Positions 34,931-50,100 of a stretch of 64,000 bases of DNA are shown one piece after another (the stretch's first letter is position 1; every line of letters begins with the position of its first letter). The notes beneath the pieces were generated by a model. It saw nothing but the letters and a program-made list of their open reading frames with translations. It was not told the origin of the DNA and ran no database searches. The stretch lies in contig NC_060233.1 in the NCBI RefSeq assembly GCF_021155775.2, positions 35,805,077-35,869,076 of the forward strand, in the 5' to 3' direction. This DNA comes from Neodiprion pinetum. Its lineage: Eukaryota; Arthropoda; Insecta; Hymenoptera; Diprionidae. The translations under genes were made by a program, and so were the position numbers.

Positions 34931-37900
34931 CAGCGGTTGCCCTGTGCGTTCGTCGGGATTGAATGGACTTGAGAAGGGTGTCGGAACGAGACGTTTATCG
35001 AGTAAAACTGCGTGTTAATTCCTCGGCAGAATCGATATTTAGTAACACTCAAGTCACCCTTCTACCTATAATACCTACCCCCTCCTACACGCGTGTTCTA
35101 ATCAGCGAGAAAAATCGGCAGAGCGGTGGGTGAAATGATGAGAAGAAGAAAAACACAAAATTCTTCAACTTTATTCTGCTCGGGATGTGACGACGTGTAC
35201 GAGGATCAACTTACGGCTAGTTAATAATTTTTATTTAGCCTAACGGAATTTGGAAAAGGATGCGTTTGAACGAAACTTGTCATTTTCTCATTTTAATCGC
35301 CTAAAAAATTAACGAGTACAATTACATTTGCATTTTACATTTGAATCCGTTGATTGTCGTCGTCGTTGCATCGGGTAAGAGATACAGTAATATTCTCTTG
35401 GAATAAATTTATGATAAATACATGCGAATTTATTACTTTCAGGTAGGTAGGTTTGTATTCCAACATCGAGAGGGATAAAATTTGTTGAGGTAAAGTTGAA
35501 CCGCGCATTGAATAAGTTTGACGATTCTTATACCTCCTGCGTAGTTCTCAGGGTGAAAACATTGCAATGAAATAAGAATATCCAGCCAATACCAATGAAC
35601 ACTAGGTATCACTGCGAAGACTGGAGTGCAGTTACCTGCGGCGTGGTAGCAACAATCGCATATCCGCAACAAAATCGATGGTAATATAAATATACGAATG
35701 GGTTGAAAGAGGAACAATGAAAAAAAACAGGAAAATCAGAACAAAATATTGCACGAGTAAATTAACATGGGATACGGGGAAAGTAATTCTAGCATTGAAC
35801 ACAATATGTTCATTCCGTATACAAATATAATGAAATTTTACAGTGCAGTTCACATAAAGCATTGGAAATTTAAAAAACTACCGGAGCGCAATAAAAAAAA
35901 AAAAAAAAAAAAAACCCACCCACACCGCTGTTGCGAATCCAGACTGAAACATAGAACGACGCGATAAAAAGCCCGGGCCTAAATGTATTATTTCTACCCC
36001 GTTCCTTTCACCCCGTAGACGTTTCCCCTAACTCTCGTTTCCACCCCGTGCGCTGCCGTTTGAAACCCCATCATAATGCTCTGTAATTTATAACCATGCT
36101 TTTTATTCAAGTGCATCAACTGATTGCGCACGTACATATACATACATGTATGTACAGTGCCATCTCTGTTTCGGCGCTAATTAGGAAAATTTATTATCGA
36201 TTGTTTGATTTATCGATATCGGTAAGCATTATACGCGCGACGATTTTCAACAAGCCTTTATTTTTCTATAAATATCCAACAGCTCGTGCATGTTTGGTGA
36301 TAAACTTTACAAAATTTTGTTTCCAATGTCACGGATATTACAGACTTGGATTAACAAAGTATTTTTCACAAAGATTCAAAAGCGTGGAAATTATGATCGC
36401 GTAGCTGCGGAGCAGCTTTAAAAAGTTTTACAGAAGCTTGTACCCGTACGCGCAGAGAGGTGGGATAAATAAATGAAAAAATCTAGGCTACACCTGAATT
36501 GGAATATTCGCCCGTTGTACAACATATCATACGCGCATGCCTTCGTATACCTATAATAATGATCAAAAAATTATGAAACAAAAGATTCCACGGATGGGTC
36601 GGTTTTTTCGAGGGTCAGCGAGGCAAACGGAGCTTGAAAAAAGCTTTGACGTTGTTTCGCTGCTCGACGGCGGCTGTCGTCGAAGCCGAAACCTCGAGAG
36701 CGTGGTTAGGTATATATTTTAAAATCAGTGCATTCGATTGGAAAGTGCCTACAAAGAGCGCGGTTACATCGAGTCTGTTGAAATCCGCATCTGCCCGGGG
36801 TAACAAGCCAATCCTCTCTGCCTATTTCTCTTTACTATTTATATATCTACTATAAGCCGTTAGCTCCTGCTGCTGTCCGCCCGCGGAGTTTGAGCATCGC
36901 CATTTTCACGTCAGTCGCGCTTGATTTGCACCCCCGATACGGATATCGCCGAGGAACTTTTGATCGTTGCGATAACCGAGGCGATTTCAAATAAATCGAC
37001 GCATTTAATATTGCTTAACGAAGAAGAGAAAGTGGTTAAATTATACCCATTTCCCTCGCTCAAAGGAAAATTTGATATTTCTTTTTAATTCGCGTAAAAA
37101 AATTTCGCACAGTTATACCTACGTGTGACAGGTGAGCAAAAAAGGTGCCAGAGTCAAAATTACCCGTTATAAAATCGCGACGGTTACCATGCAGGGTGGA
37201 GGCGATGAAGGGGGGGATTAACGTGGATGAAAGAAAAAAAAAAGAAATATCGTTACGCGATACGAGGATACGCAATTAAATGGAAAAAATGTCATATTGA
37301 CAAAAGCTTTCATAACACAGTCATGTGTCACACGCGTTTCACATCCGTCTGCGTACACCGGTGTATTGCTATAACATCGCGAATGAGAGCGACATTTTAT
37401 ACAAGAGCTTCATTATTTTTAATTAAACAAAGCAATAATATCCTCAATAATTGATTAATTAAACAGGACACACGGTGTATAATCCACATGCTCACGTTGC
37501 TCTGAAACCCTCTCACCGAGTATTTTAATCTTTTGAACCTACCTCCTACTTTACAGCCTGATGGTTCATCCTCCTAGCCTTATGATTCAACTGTAGGTTA
37601 CGAACGTCGAAGAGATAAAGTAAACGAGAATGAAAAAAAAACATTTTCTTTCTATCCAAATCCCCGCGGCAACGAATCTGTGAGCCACGAATACGGGTCT
37701 CGGTATTTTTGAAAAACGATCAATTAGGAAACGAAATTGACCAACGTTCACGATTCCGTAAATTTGCATAACTTGTAAGTTTTATTTTTGACAAAATTTT
37801 ATACAGCATTCGCAGGTTTTGGCAAAAATACAGATCAAGGGGTAGCGCAGAAGCGGAAAGCCGGAGGAGGGCGAACTGGGTAGGGAGAGGGGGTGAAATA

Positions 37901-38112
37901 AAACGCTTTTGTCTTCCAAAAACGGGGCACAAAAGTAATACGTATATATTATACCCCACACGAGCGACGGGAAGAACGGTGGTTCAGAGGCAGATCTGCA
38001 TTAACCAACCGGCATTGTTTTAACCTCGTGTTATCATCGCGGCTCAAGTTTTGGGCTTGAATTTTGGCTAACAATAAGTACGAAGGGCTTAGCGTTGTTA
38101 ACGCCGCTTCAC

Positions 38113-38165
<53 letters not shown>

Positions 38166-40600
38166 GGTTCTCTTTCTCGTTTTCTTTTTCTTTTTTTCTT
38201 CCGCTCAAGTAAGACGGCTTTTAAAATATTACTACATACTACGCGAACGTGTATCAACTTGGTGACCGGCAGGTGTATGCGTCCAATTATATTTTCCCGG
38301 ACAATTTTCTTTGTTTTTTTTTTTTTTTTCACCGCGGGTCAGGCGAGGTCAGAGTAAAGAAGTATCGGATCGATACGATCGATCGTCGTCGTTGTTGACT
38401 AATTAGCGAACCAGTGGCAACAGTGCGGTGTAAGACCTACGTGTTCGTAATTTCGGAGGAGAATCATTGCAAGTGCACGAGACGGTCGAGGGGGCGAGTA
38501 ATTATATCCGACGGGGGAAAAAGCGGTCGGTGCATTAACACCGACGAACGATACGGGTGCGCAGGTAGACGGGTTGGCCGCATCGATGATGGCCATTCTC
38601 AATATCCATAATTATGGCCATGGTGTACGTATAACTGGCTATGGCGAGAGTCGAGCTTCGCCTGAAATCGAAGGGGCGAAACCCAACGACTGGACTGGAA
38701 TGACAACGTTCATTTGCAGATGCACGAATTTGCATTATTTTTATTGGGTTTGTTACAGCGCGTGATATACAGGTATACGTGTTACGAGTACGTGTGTACG
38801 TGCATACTTGCTACTTGTTATTATACGTATAACGTGCGCGATACGCGTTCCGACCGTTTTCCACGCCCAGACGATTATCAGAGAGCAGGAGTGACGAAAT
38901 TGTCTCCCTGTCGTCAAACAGTCACACTTTTCCTCTATTTTGAAACGGGAGATTGGACAATTTTAATATATATGTTTCCTTTTAATTTAAATTCTTTTAT
39001 TTTCATTCTGCTTTAATTACAATTTAACGAGTGGAGATCGTTTTATTTTTAAGATTGATTAACTTTAAGTTGTCCCATCAGTTGCCTTTTTGATGCAAGT
39101 AATTAAGGCGGTATATTTATCCGATGATTTTATTAATGATTCGAAATATCCGTAATTTGGGTATATATTTTATACGTATATAATTACCTATACCGGTTAC
39201 GGAGATGAAGGAAATTCCGCTGAACGTTGATCGATGACAAATGGAATAATTCAAAGGTCGGTTACAATGTACGCCCGATTCCGGGGAAAAGTTGAGAGCT
39301 ATTTCCCTTGAATGACGGGGCGCGGTATTGTCCATCGGGATACACAATATGCCGGACTGACAGGAATGACTTTTACAGCACGAGGGAGAGAGAGAAAAGG
39401 AGATCAAGAGAGACGCGCATTTTAAAATTTTGTTTTTCTTTTACCGGGCGAACGCGCATTATATACTTTTTTTTTCATACTATACGGGTTATACTATATC
39501 TTTGTAATTGCGTGGGTGCCGAGTCGCGTCCGATTTGCATATCGCGGGATCAAACGATTTGCGCACGTGAGAGTTGCGAATATTCCGCAACGATTGTCGC
39601 TGCCAATCTGTTCTCCGGGCAATAAAGAAAAACGAGACGTTGAGAAAATCATCAAAAATTACCTGGGATCGGTTCATTACATTGCAGAGAATACTTTCCG
39701 AAATTTCAGGGGTACAGATAGTCGAAACAGAGTTGCCTTTGTCGATGGGCGGGGTAACGAAATTTCACAATAAAGCGATCTGATTGCAACTGGTGGCTTT
39801 TATTTTGGAACGGAAGAATATTTTTAAACTAACCTCCAGTCATTAGCTGATCTGATTCTTTACCGCATGAAACACCTTTTGTGTCGAGTGTATGTGTATG
39901 TATGTATCTAGTATATATGTATTTACAGCCATTATAAATATAAAAGGTGTGAGAGCTCTAACAAAACTGGGTTATCAAAAGCTTCCCTTGAGACACCCGA
40001 GAACTCGACAAAATCCCGCGCCTCTTTCCAAGTTCTATAAGTAAATTAGGAACTTTACTGCCGTTGAAACAAGACCGGCAAGAAATAAAAATCCTAGCCA
40101 CCCTCCCGTCCTAGCTCAAGGCGCATGCCGTGTTATTGTACAGAAATTCAGAAATTTCCTGATTGAAAAATATTTTTGACACACACGCACACACGTAATA
40201 TATGTATATAATTAAAGAACATAACGCTTCAGGAAACGTCACACGAAGTGACTGTCAGTTGAGGTGATGTAATGATTTTTGATTAGAAATGAACATCTTT
40301 GGAGATTAAAAGATTACGCGGTTCCGTTCTGTTCGATTATTCGGTTTTCCCTTATTTACATTGGCCCGTGAAACGGAGTCAAAAAACGACGGGTCGTCAG
40401 ATTCTGACACGCGAACGTAGCGATACCTTGGTACGTGCACCGCGTTGATTGCATCACGTCGACTGAACGATCATGCGAAGGCACGCGTGCGAGTGGTTAC
40501 CTTACATACAGGCTCGAGTGTGTCTACCTTGGACATTCCTAGAACAGTAATCTTATTAAATTTACATATTAATCAAGGGATTTTAATTATCCCCTCTAGA
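34931..40600. other. Upstream non-coding DNA with an octamer cluster
   Basis: ATTTGCAT occurs at 35326, 37762, 38728 and 39533, all in the same orientation. There is a poly-A run at 35893-35914 and (GA)24 at 38115-38162. No coding region is supported. Confidence 0.55.
38115..38162. repeat. (GA)24 microsatellite
   Basis: Pure GA dinucleotide repeat; a possible GAGA-factor binding tract. Confidence 0.95.
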
Positions 40601-40870
40601 GAGAAAAAGATACAGAGGGATGAAGAGAGAGAGAGAGAGAGGTAGAGGTAGAGGTAGAGGAGAGAAAGGAGACATGGGGTGAGGAGAAGGGACAGAACTT
40701 CACCCTTGCGCGGTGGTGGCGGCGGCGATGGTGGTGGTGGTAGTGGGTGGTGGCGGAGACCCAGCGCGCTCTCGTAATTTACATTAATCCAATAATTGCA
40801 TGGAGGTTTCCTAATTAGAAATTCAAATGAGGTGGTGGCAGGCAGGCAGGCAGGCAGGCAGGCGAGCAGG
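40600..40870. repeat. Cluster of G-rich simple repeats (GAGAG, GGTAGA, GGT, GGCA)
   Basis: Four adjacent simple repeats on the plus strand: GAGAGA, then AGGTAG hexamers, then GGTGGCGG/GGTGGT triplets at about 40715-40755, then GGCA tetramers at 40837-40862. Confidence 0.85.
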
Positions 40871-43800
40871 CGAGCCAGCGACCGGCAGGGCTACCAACTC
40901 CTCACCAGCACCACAATCGCTCGCCAACAAAGTCCACGGTGTAGACCCTCTGGTTCTGGTGGTGGAGGAGAACCGGTGGGACATTGACTAGCCGGTACCC
41001 GGGCCGGCACCGATCCGTCTGTTCTCCAGACCAAACTAAACCCAAAGTCGTTCTCGTCGCGACGGAATTCCTAATGCCCGGATACCGCATCCCTCAGACA
41101 CCGCCCTTAAGAGGAGGACACCTCGCACGAACGCGACTCGGATTTGTAAAGGAAGTTTACGCGGGCGACGGACCGTGACGTTATACCTATTTCTTCCAAG
41201 AATCTGCAACCGTGGAACATTCATTCGGATAACCTCGTGCTATCAGATCCCTTCGTATATCATACGAATTCACAAATTGATTTCGTTGTCGAGTTTCTTA
41301 TCCAGCGCATCCTGCGATCGAGTAAGTATGAACCACGGTGCCACGTCTTCCAGACGCTTGACGAACTCTACGAGTATTGGATTCCAAAGAATTCGAGGCT
41401 CGACGTGAAACGCCTTGACAACATTCAGATTTTTATGGATCCATCGATCCGAGGACCCACGGACCGTTGTACTTTTGAAGTTCTCCGAACGAAATTCGTT
41501 ATCGGTATAACCCTATTTTGCAGACGAAGAGATAATCGTTTGTGCCACGAAAAGTTGGTCAAAAGTTGTTCTAGGTCACGGAATCGGGTATCGCACCAGC
41601 GGCAATTCCGTGGCAATATGAGGATGTCCATCGGTGTGTCTCGGCGCGTGCAGTCCTTTTGTCGCCCCCCAAGGGACGCCTCGATAACCCCTAACACGTT
41701 CGTAATACCGTCGCATCCTCCTCGACTTCCACCTCTGTCACCGCTCGTCCCGTTCAGCCCGAGCCTCGGTTTTACGCGTGTCCTAGATCGCACCGTTGCA
41801 CCTCTTGGCTTCTGTTCCCGCGATGGTATGGAACGATTAGCGTTAGCGTTGAGCAAGTAACACGCGATGGAACCAAATGATCTCTGGGGTATTTTCACCG
41901 TGTCACATGACAAAAGGCGCGAAAAAAGACAGGGATTAAAGAGGAAAATCGTATAGAAGGTAATGCTCGCAGGATCGCGGGAAAAGAGGTTCTTTCCGAT
42001 GATCGAACCGCATTGTGATATACGGATAAATCATTGGCTCGACGAATCTCGTTGAAAAAATATCGGTTAAGGGTGGGTACGGCATTCGTACCTTCTTATT
42101 ACCGCATTTACAATTCCCGATTCCGTTTGAAGGTTGCGCGTGATCGTGAGAGGTCAGTTAAATTCGGCGGGTTAAGAACCGAACGCGCAATTACTGTAAT
42201 GGTGATTCACAGTCGGTGCCTGCCTTATACCCAGGTAAGTCACGGGTGGCGTTCACGTGGTGCGGGTTTGCAGTTGGAATATCCGCCGCCTGTGTTTAAC
42301 CAGTAGGAGAGAGAGAAAGGAGCGGCGCCTGCTGACGCCAAAGGGGTGGAGGTAGCTACGTAGGAAATCTGCATAATATAACCAACTATTGTTCAAATAG
42401 ACGTTGCTCCGCAGATTCAATTACCATTGTGATACAATTATTGTTGGAAATTTCATCAATTCGGGTACCCAGAGCGGGTCTTACATATGCATAAGATCGT
42501 CAAGCAAGCACGGCGCGAAATTTTCGTTCGAAAAAGATACGGACGGAAGAAAAACATCGGCGATAGAAAATCCCTGGTGTCACCTGGTCCTACGAAGTAT
42601 TCTCCGCAATTGAAGAACGTCCTGGACCGCCGATGCGTTTAAAAAGGCAAGTGGGAAAAGCGTTCGCGAGAACAAGGGCGGTGGTTGGCAGCCACTGCTT
42701 GCGTGCGGGTATCCATATAAATTCTAATTCCGCAATCAGCAGTAGTCAGGATAGTTGTAGGTTGATCCTACGGCTAGCTAATGCGAAGCGCGCACCCAAC
42801 GACTCCTCGCGGCGGTGTTGGAGGGGCAATGTCAGGTCAGGGCAGGGAAGGAAAAGGGAAGAGAAGGGTTTGCGGCCTCTCCTGCTTACCCCCGCCGGCT
42901 TACAACTTTCAAAAGCAATAATCAACGATCGTAAAAACCGGCGCGGTAATCTATGTCCGAAAAACATGAAAGGTTGCGCCACGCGGGCCCGCGGACCAAG
43001 CCTCGAAACACGCGTCGGGGTGTTCCGGGCGAAAAAATCACACCACTGTCCGGCCTGCACCCCCCCGAAAACGGCAGAGGGGAAAGTTGGTGTAATATTT
43101 CAGTTGTTTTCAGTTTAATCCAACCTTAGCACGGAATCCGGTCGAATCGAGCGGCTTTGCCGCGTCGTCGGGCAGGCAAGTTGGTTCGAACTAGGTATAC
43201 AACAACCCGGCTGTAAGGGTGGGTACATTATAGGATACACAGGTATATGTATAAGTTTGGTCGCGGCGGCAGAGTCGAACGAACCCCTCTCACCTCACCT
43301 CACCATCGAAGATAATCGATCTAATAATTATCCTGATTTACTAATGCTGGGAAAATCACCCCTTGCTAGTCACCCTTGCGCGCGCGCGCACACACACACA
43401 CACACACACGCAAACGTCGATTCGCGCACACTTATAGGTTACTTATCACACCCACCTCCCCCCCCCCCCCCCGTCCTTCGGGGCCGAGTGCAGGCTAGGT
43501 GGTGATCGTAGCCTGCACGCCTGTGTTCGGGAGGGACGGAAAGGGGAAGCTCGGGGGAGAGAAGGGTGTGTGGTAATTATATCAGCAACTAATGGATATA
43601 GTTAATTGCTAATTATGAGGCCTACCGAATGATCGATAACGCCGAACCGACGCCGCTGCCTCGCGATCATCCGTTCGAATCGGCGCAGCGGGATTACCAA
43701 GAGTGTCATTCTACGCCCGCGCATGGATTAGGCCTTCGTAATTAGCAATCAGCGATTAGGATGTTCTTGTCATTATTGTTATTATCATCGTCAACGTTCC

Positions 43801-44460
43801 GTGTGTTATCCGTATCTATTACACGTATGTATATATAGTTTTTAGAGAGTTTAAATCAACGGAAAACCAAATCCTTACGTACGAATTAGGTTGGAGGAGT
43901 CACTCCCAAGAGCGTTCATTTCGATACATTAATAAAATTCCTAAAATATTGAGGTTTTTCCCGACATGTTATCCCGCAGATTTTTCGACGGTTAAGCACA
44001 TTCTAATGACACTGAAATGGAAAGTCAACCGAGGAAAGAATACGCCAATTGGAACAAACAGGATACGTGATTGCTCAATGCTCGAACAATATATGTACAA
44101 TCCAGTTCGATCAATTCGGCCGATAAAACCTGCTTGTTTCAAATAAGAATTTTGAATTGAAACTTTCTAGTTGTTCAACACCGAACGAATCACCATCTCG
44201 CTGTAGAAAATTATTTTTCAATTAATGAAAAACGTGTCACAGATGTCATGCTGGGCCGCTTCTCTGATTGGATTAGTCGAAGAACGCCACGCGTGTCGCG
44301 TGTTTCTGGACATCGTGACGAGTGCATGCCAGAAAGTCACGATCGCATTAGATTTCTTAATTCGCAATGTACGACTTGACGTAGAGCCGTTCGAGAAGGA
44401 GGGATAAATCGGGGCAATCGTTTAGTCATGCAGTCTAATTGCTCTCCGGGTCTCACTTAC
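40871..44460. other. GC-richer upstream DNA, chance open frames
   Basis: The longest frames of the interval (plus 41237-41860, 207 codons; minus 41425-41913, 162 codons) overlap each other on opposite strands and match no family I know. (CA)n with a CG start lies at about 43379-43409, and C15 at 43458-43472. Confidence 0.5.
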
Positions 44461-44595
44461 CCTTCCACAACGTGGCGGCGGTGGCAACCAACCCCCGTGC
44501 GGGAAGAAGAGCAACAAACACGAGGCGAGAGTTGAAATTCCATGGAAAACCGCGAGGAATTCGACCCGCGGGTCGGGGGCTTTTGTCTCTCTCAT
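44461..44595 (-). other. Very weak candidate for an upstream coding exon
   Basis: ATG at 44595-44593 on the minus strand opens 45 codons ending in phase 0 at a strong donor (GGAAGG|GTAAGTGAG). Phase 0 is what the exon at 22687-22864 needs. The encoded peptide (MRETKAPDPRVEF, a hydrophobic stretch, then GGWLPPPPRCGR) is not typical of a POU factor, and the region just upstream is a poly-G tract. Chance is a serious alternative. Confidence 0.12.
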
Positions 44596-47109
44596 GCGTT
44601 CCTTCTCCTCTTCCTCCTCTCCCCCCCCCCCCCCCTCCCCCCTCACCGCACCCCAACATCCTCGCAGCTATCATACCTGTGGATATCACTGCCCGAGGAG
44701 GGTGACGACGCGTCAATGCAGTAATCGCGACTGGGGTTGGGATTGCCGAGGAAGGGAGAGGCGGGGAAGGCGCAGGTTCGCACACCTGTGCAGTCCTGTG
44801 TAACGAAATCCCGAGCCACCCCCAACCCCCGGGAAACCTATTACTCGGGTTAATCCCAGCACAAGGTGCGGCGTGTCGTAGTCGTCAAAACACAATATAA
44901 ACTATATAAAGTAAAGTCACTTGCCTACCGAGTACACCTACAGGGTGAAGGAAGACATCAAAGAAGGCAGCGCATGACGAGCTTTAAGGCAAGGGTGGGT
45001 TTATTAGATCGCCGGTAACCCGGCGTAACCCTGCAAGTTGCGTTCGGTTGGGTTGGAATATGCTAGGGATGTGACGCGAGAGAGAGAGAGGGAGAGCGAG
45101 GGAGAGAGAGAAAGAGAGAGAGGGGTGGATTAAAACCCGACAAAGTGCGCCTCTTCGCGACGAACGAGTCTTCTCTAGCTGCTAGCTCAGTCTTTGGCTC
45201 TGCCCGCTTTTGATTCTCTTCTTTAGCGCCAGCTACGTTACGCGCTGTATATAGATGGCGACAAGCGGCGAGAGGAGGAAAGCGCAGACGGGGAAAGGAG
45301 TGGGAGGGGGAGGGGGAGTCGGCCAAAAATCAAAGAGATGGAAATTAAGCCACCCGCGCGCTTGGGATTCGGCGAAGATTAGCTAACGCGATTTCAGTCT
45401 GAGAAGGTTGAGCGAAGGGTTAAAGTCTCAACTCGCGAGAGGTGTTATGTAATTAATATGAAGCTGCTCTGCAAAATATCGCATATATACACACACACAC
45501 ATATATATATATATGTATATATATGTATATACACTCCTTGTAGCGCAAACTTCGTCACCTCAGAGAAAAATACACCCGTGAAACCTGCGAGAAGATATCG
45601 TATACCTACAGACTATTGGACGAAAAAGACACGATTTCGCAAATAATAGTTTTCTCTTTTTTTATTTTACCAAACATTGCCGTGGAAGAGAAGTTCATCT
45701 CCACGTAGTCATTCGAGCATCGGAAGTTTCCCCGGTTACGCCGGCTGTAATTCCGACACTTGGCTGGCATTATAATATCATTAGAATAGCCTAGAATTAC
45801 GTTCGTTAATGCAGAAGCATCTGCTAATGACCCTTCTTGCCGGCGAGCGATTGTGTAACTCAAGGACTATAACGTACCTATACATGTATATATATATGTA
45901 TAGATATATATATATCGTATAATATATAACTATATCTGCAGTGTAAGACGCGTATAACCAGGGTGGTGTGCACCAGCAACGGTTAATAAGGCTTCTTGGA
46001 ATAACTTATTCCTCGCTTAAGTTGCACCGCGGCTCTCTTTGCCTCTCGTCCGGAAACCGACGTAATAAGCAGGTATAATAAGTAGGTACATACAGGTATA
46101 CGTCGGTGATGAGCTCTCCTCGCGAACGAGACGCCGATTGCATCAACGAATGGCATTTAACGCTATGCACCACCGGCCGTTTCGTATAAGTCGGTTTTAT
46201 CCGATTCCTAGAGAGCCGAAGTTCGAGACCGAGTCTCGACGATCGTTCGTCGTACGAGAACAACGCGATTCGATCACGATCACGATCACGATGGCAATGC
46301 GCTAGTTGACACGGTAAGTACGTACCCGTGTACCACTTGCACACGGAAATATATAATAGAAAGCTGAATTGTACATACTTTGTTATATATACACATAATA
46401 CTTCGGCTACCTTGTTTTATTTTTTAAACAACCAGTTTAATGCTCGATTTCTTTAGACCGGCCCGTGGAAACTTTTTACGTTATTACGTGTTACAGCCAC
46501 GCAGCTTCGTGACTTGATTATTACGATATTACGTAATGATCCTTGCGTCAGAGTTCGAGTTTTGAGCGGGACTCTCTTAAACCGGCGATCCAGATTCCGG
46601 ACAATACACAACATGCGCCATATACCGAAATTGAAAACTAGATTGTAAGTGCGGGAAAACAACGAGTAATTACTAGTACAGCACACGAATGTTGCCGCTG
46701 ATTCTGATTAATTAGAATGTCCTGAAGTAAATAAGTTAATTATCGCCTTGCTTCGGCCGCCGGACGGAATCGAGTTCCGGGTATTGTAACTAGTTCGAAT
46801 ACTGTTCTTTCTTTTTTTCTTTTTTTTTTGACTTTTTTTTCTCAAACAAGTTAGTTTGGAGCACCAGTTCTCCGGGACTGCAAACCGTTAGGATATAAGT
46901 CTTGACGCTTATAAAGCCAGTTAGGCGATAACGCGGAGGACTGCAAACGTTAACCGAGAATTGGGAAGACGAAGTGAGCAGAGAAATTTTTGGGGATGAA
47001 AGTATGTACGCAGAAGTCTCGGGATGAGGAACAATGTTCAATGGGTGGAATATTAATTAGCGCGATTCATTTGATGTTTTGTTCGTTTCCCGCTCAAACG
47101 AGATATAAA

Positions 47110-47140
<31 letters not shown>

Positions 47141-50100
47141 CGTAAGTACGGGAGAACCGTAGAAAATATGACGAGTAATTGCTTGTCATATCGAATTCGT
47201 TTACCTTTCATTTGACGTAATTTACTCACAGTGAGTAGGCTCGAGTCAGCCGGCGAAGATGACGATTTGAGTAGGTACAAAGTCGACGCCACTCGATTGC
47301 TAGCTGTAAATACGAAGTTGACCCAGACGTTTCGCCCTTGACGTTACCGTGTCATTCGGTGGAAGCGCAGCTTTATTCGAGTGGTTGGGTTATACGATAC
47401 GCTTGAAATTCAGGGTATCGATAAAGCTGGCGCGCGGTGTGGAAAGGAATTGAGCAAAATGTATATAATCTAGCGAATAGAGGATACAAAGAGGTGTGCA
47501 TAGTGTAAGAAGGAGGGAAAGACAAAAATACGTATTAAAAAAAGAAAAAAAAAAAAAAATAAAGATGTAAAAAATAAACACCGCCGAAGAGTACGAGAAT
47601 TGGGATCAGCTCGGTTCGCTAGAAGCCTATAATTACGAGCAGTTGGTGTCCTTTGCTGCGCAAAGTATGGCAGCTGTTCCTCCGTCCTTGTTTCGCGCCC
47701 GATGCAAAGTAGGCACCTACTCGCACCTCTCGCTCCCGCACGGCCCGATCCTATCGCGCATAATTACCTTTCGCTGTCCCTCTCGAATAATCATTGTAAC
47801 ACCTAAGCACCCGACCCGTCGACCCTTCGCCGCTCCAGGACTGTAATTTCAGGACAGTGTATCCCACGCTTCCACATTATTCCTCCAAAAGCGGCCCTCT
47901 CCTGACGACGATTTTATACACCTACCCATAGGTGTGCAGAAATCATAAACGGGAATTGAACGCGACTGGACCGATTCTCCCTGGGCTTCGGCTTATCGTG
48001 TGCAAAAAATGTCTGCAGGGAAGGGGGGCGTCGATAGCTGCTTGAGAAGATGAAGTAAATTTACTTTATTTAAATTTGTCAAAAACTGGAATTAACATGT
48101 CCGTAAAAATGTAAAGTCGATTGAAAAACCTTTTCCGCAACGTTACAAAAAAAAAAAACATTGGATATGGCAAAAAATATTAGGCCGCAAAGACGAGGCA
48201 AACCTGGTACCCTTTATGAGTATAAGAAAGAAGAAAGTCTACAAGACGACGTATCGATCTATCGAATAAAGAGATAGCTACTATATTACTTTCTGCGAAA
48301 ATTATATTTATACTGTTAAGTAGCAGTTAGGTTGTGTAGTGGTGCGGATCTTTGAAATTTATTCATTTTACCCATAAACAATTAAAAGTCCTTGATTTTT
48401 TATAATATATAGCAATATATTAAATGTAAAAAGGTATTTAAGGACCTTGACTAACTTTTCAAAGAGTAGATTTATCATAAAATAATAACAGACCTTTTGC
48501 GTAGAGCGTTCAATTTCCTAAAAAAAAAAAATACATTCCGGTCCTATCAGTTCACCAATGCGTTGAAGACGAGTTATAAAATTCCAAGGTTAAAAAACGG
48601 AAGAAACTTTCCCACGTAATTTAAATGGGAAATAGAAAATCTCGATGATGCACCTCTAAATATTAACATCAAAATCTGAAACTTGGACAGCATCTTTTTT
48701 TCGTCATTTGAAACAATATATTCGTCTTGAATTTTGACACACGTAGACTCGCACACTTTCCCCATCTTGCTGCGACGCAGCGACGTTACAGGTGCGACCT
48801 GTGTATGAATAGTTAGTTTATCCTCGCAGAGATTCGCGAGAGTCGAGCAGTCTTTTTGCGACGAGCTGCAGGTATAACATCGTGTGCCGCGTTATCGGAG
48901 AATATCGCACAGCATTCACGGACGTTTCACGCTTCTGTGTCTGTGCGCGCGCGATGCACCAGGTTTCATTAAATCATTTGAATTTATACTCCCGCGTTCA
49001 GCCGCCGCCGCGTAGTTTCTGTCAGTTTTCATTACTGGCTCATTCGTCATGCGCCGCATAGGCAAGGCTGTTTCCCTTATCACTTATCGATCAGAAACAA
49101 CTGTACATAAATCTAAACTTTCGTGGGTGTAGCCGCGCTTCTGTGCACCATCGTCATCAAACGCCGTTGATATCGGTGCCGAAGTGCCACCGCATTTCCT
49201 GTATGCGTGCCTTGTACACGTGGATGTGAATTATGCAGAAATGATTCGGCATAGGTTGTACGATAAAATAAACGACAAGTGGTTAGGATAGAATGGATAA
49301 TTGCTGTCGGAGTGAGCAGGTTACAATTCAAAAGTAATCTTGTCTACTTTGAGATCGATGAACGTGTGGGGTTGGCGGTGATTAACGAACTGCTTGTATA
49401 GGTATGAAAGTAAGAACTCGGCTTTGATGCGAGATTTTAATCGTTATAAGTTAAGTACTTATAACCTACTCTATTCGTGACCGACAATTTTATGTTACTC
49501 ATTATTTCACTCGTTTCTATACGTATAGTGTACATTGTACCTACTATATTCCTTGCAACGTTGTGTGTCTTTCATGTATTAAATTGCTAGAGCGTGTCAC
49601 AACTTTATTTTACCGAAGAGAAAATTCGCGCGGGACAAAAGTGGTCAGGTACGTACGTACGTCAACGCGAATTAGTGTGCGTGTGCGAGTGCGGCTGTAT
49701 TTGTGTGTGCACAGGAGTTCTTGGAACTCGGTCTTTTAGTTTCCGTTGTAATTTAATGTTGAGAAAATGAGTTATGCGAATAGTTACCACCCGTGCGTTA
49801 ATTAAAGCTCATTGTAATAAAGAGTGTTCTGTTCTGTTTTTTTTCTCTTTCCCATTCTTTTCTCTCTCTCTCTCTCTCTCCCTCCGCCACCACCACAACC
49901 ACTTTATACCCTACTACCATAGCCGCGGTGCACGACTCGGTAAGTTGTCGGCAAAGATATTTTAATGTTTAATTATACGAGGTTTTATGACTTTTATACT
50001 ATCTTGCAAACGCGCTCGTATAAGACCGACAGTCTCGACTGCACCTAGTAGGTATCCGCGAGGTGTAATACGTCCTAGTACGGTACGCGTGTTAACTTCG

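Noticed and set aside
41237..41913. 207-codon plus frame and 162-codon minus frame
   Set aside because: They overlap on opposite strands in a GC-richer stretch, match no known family, and have no clear exon structure. The length is expected by chance in a window of this size.
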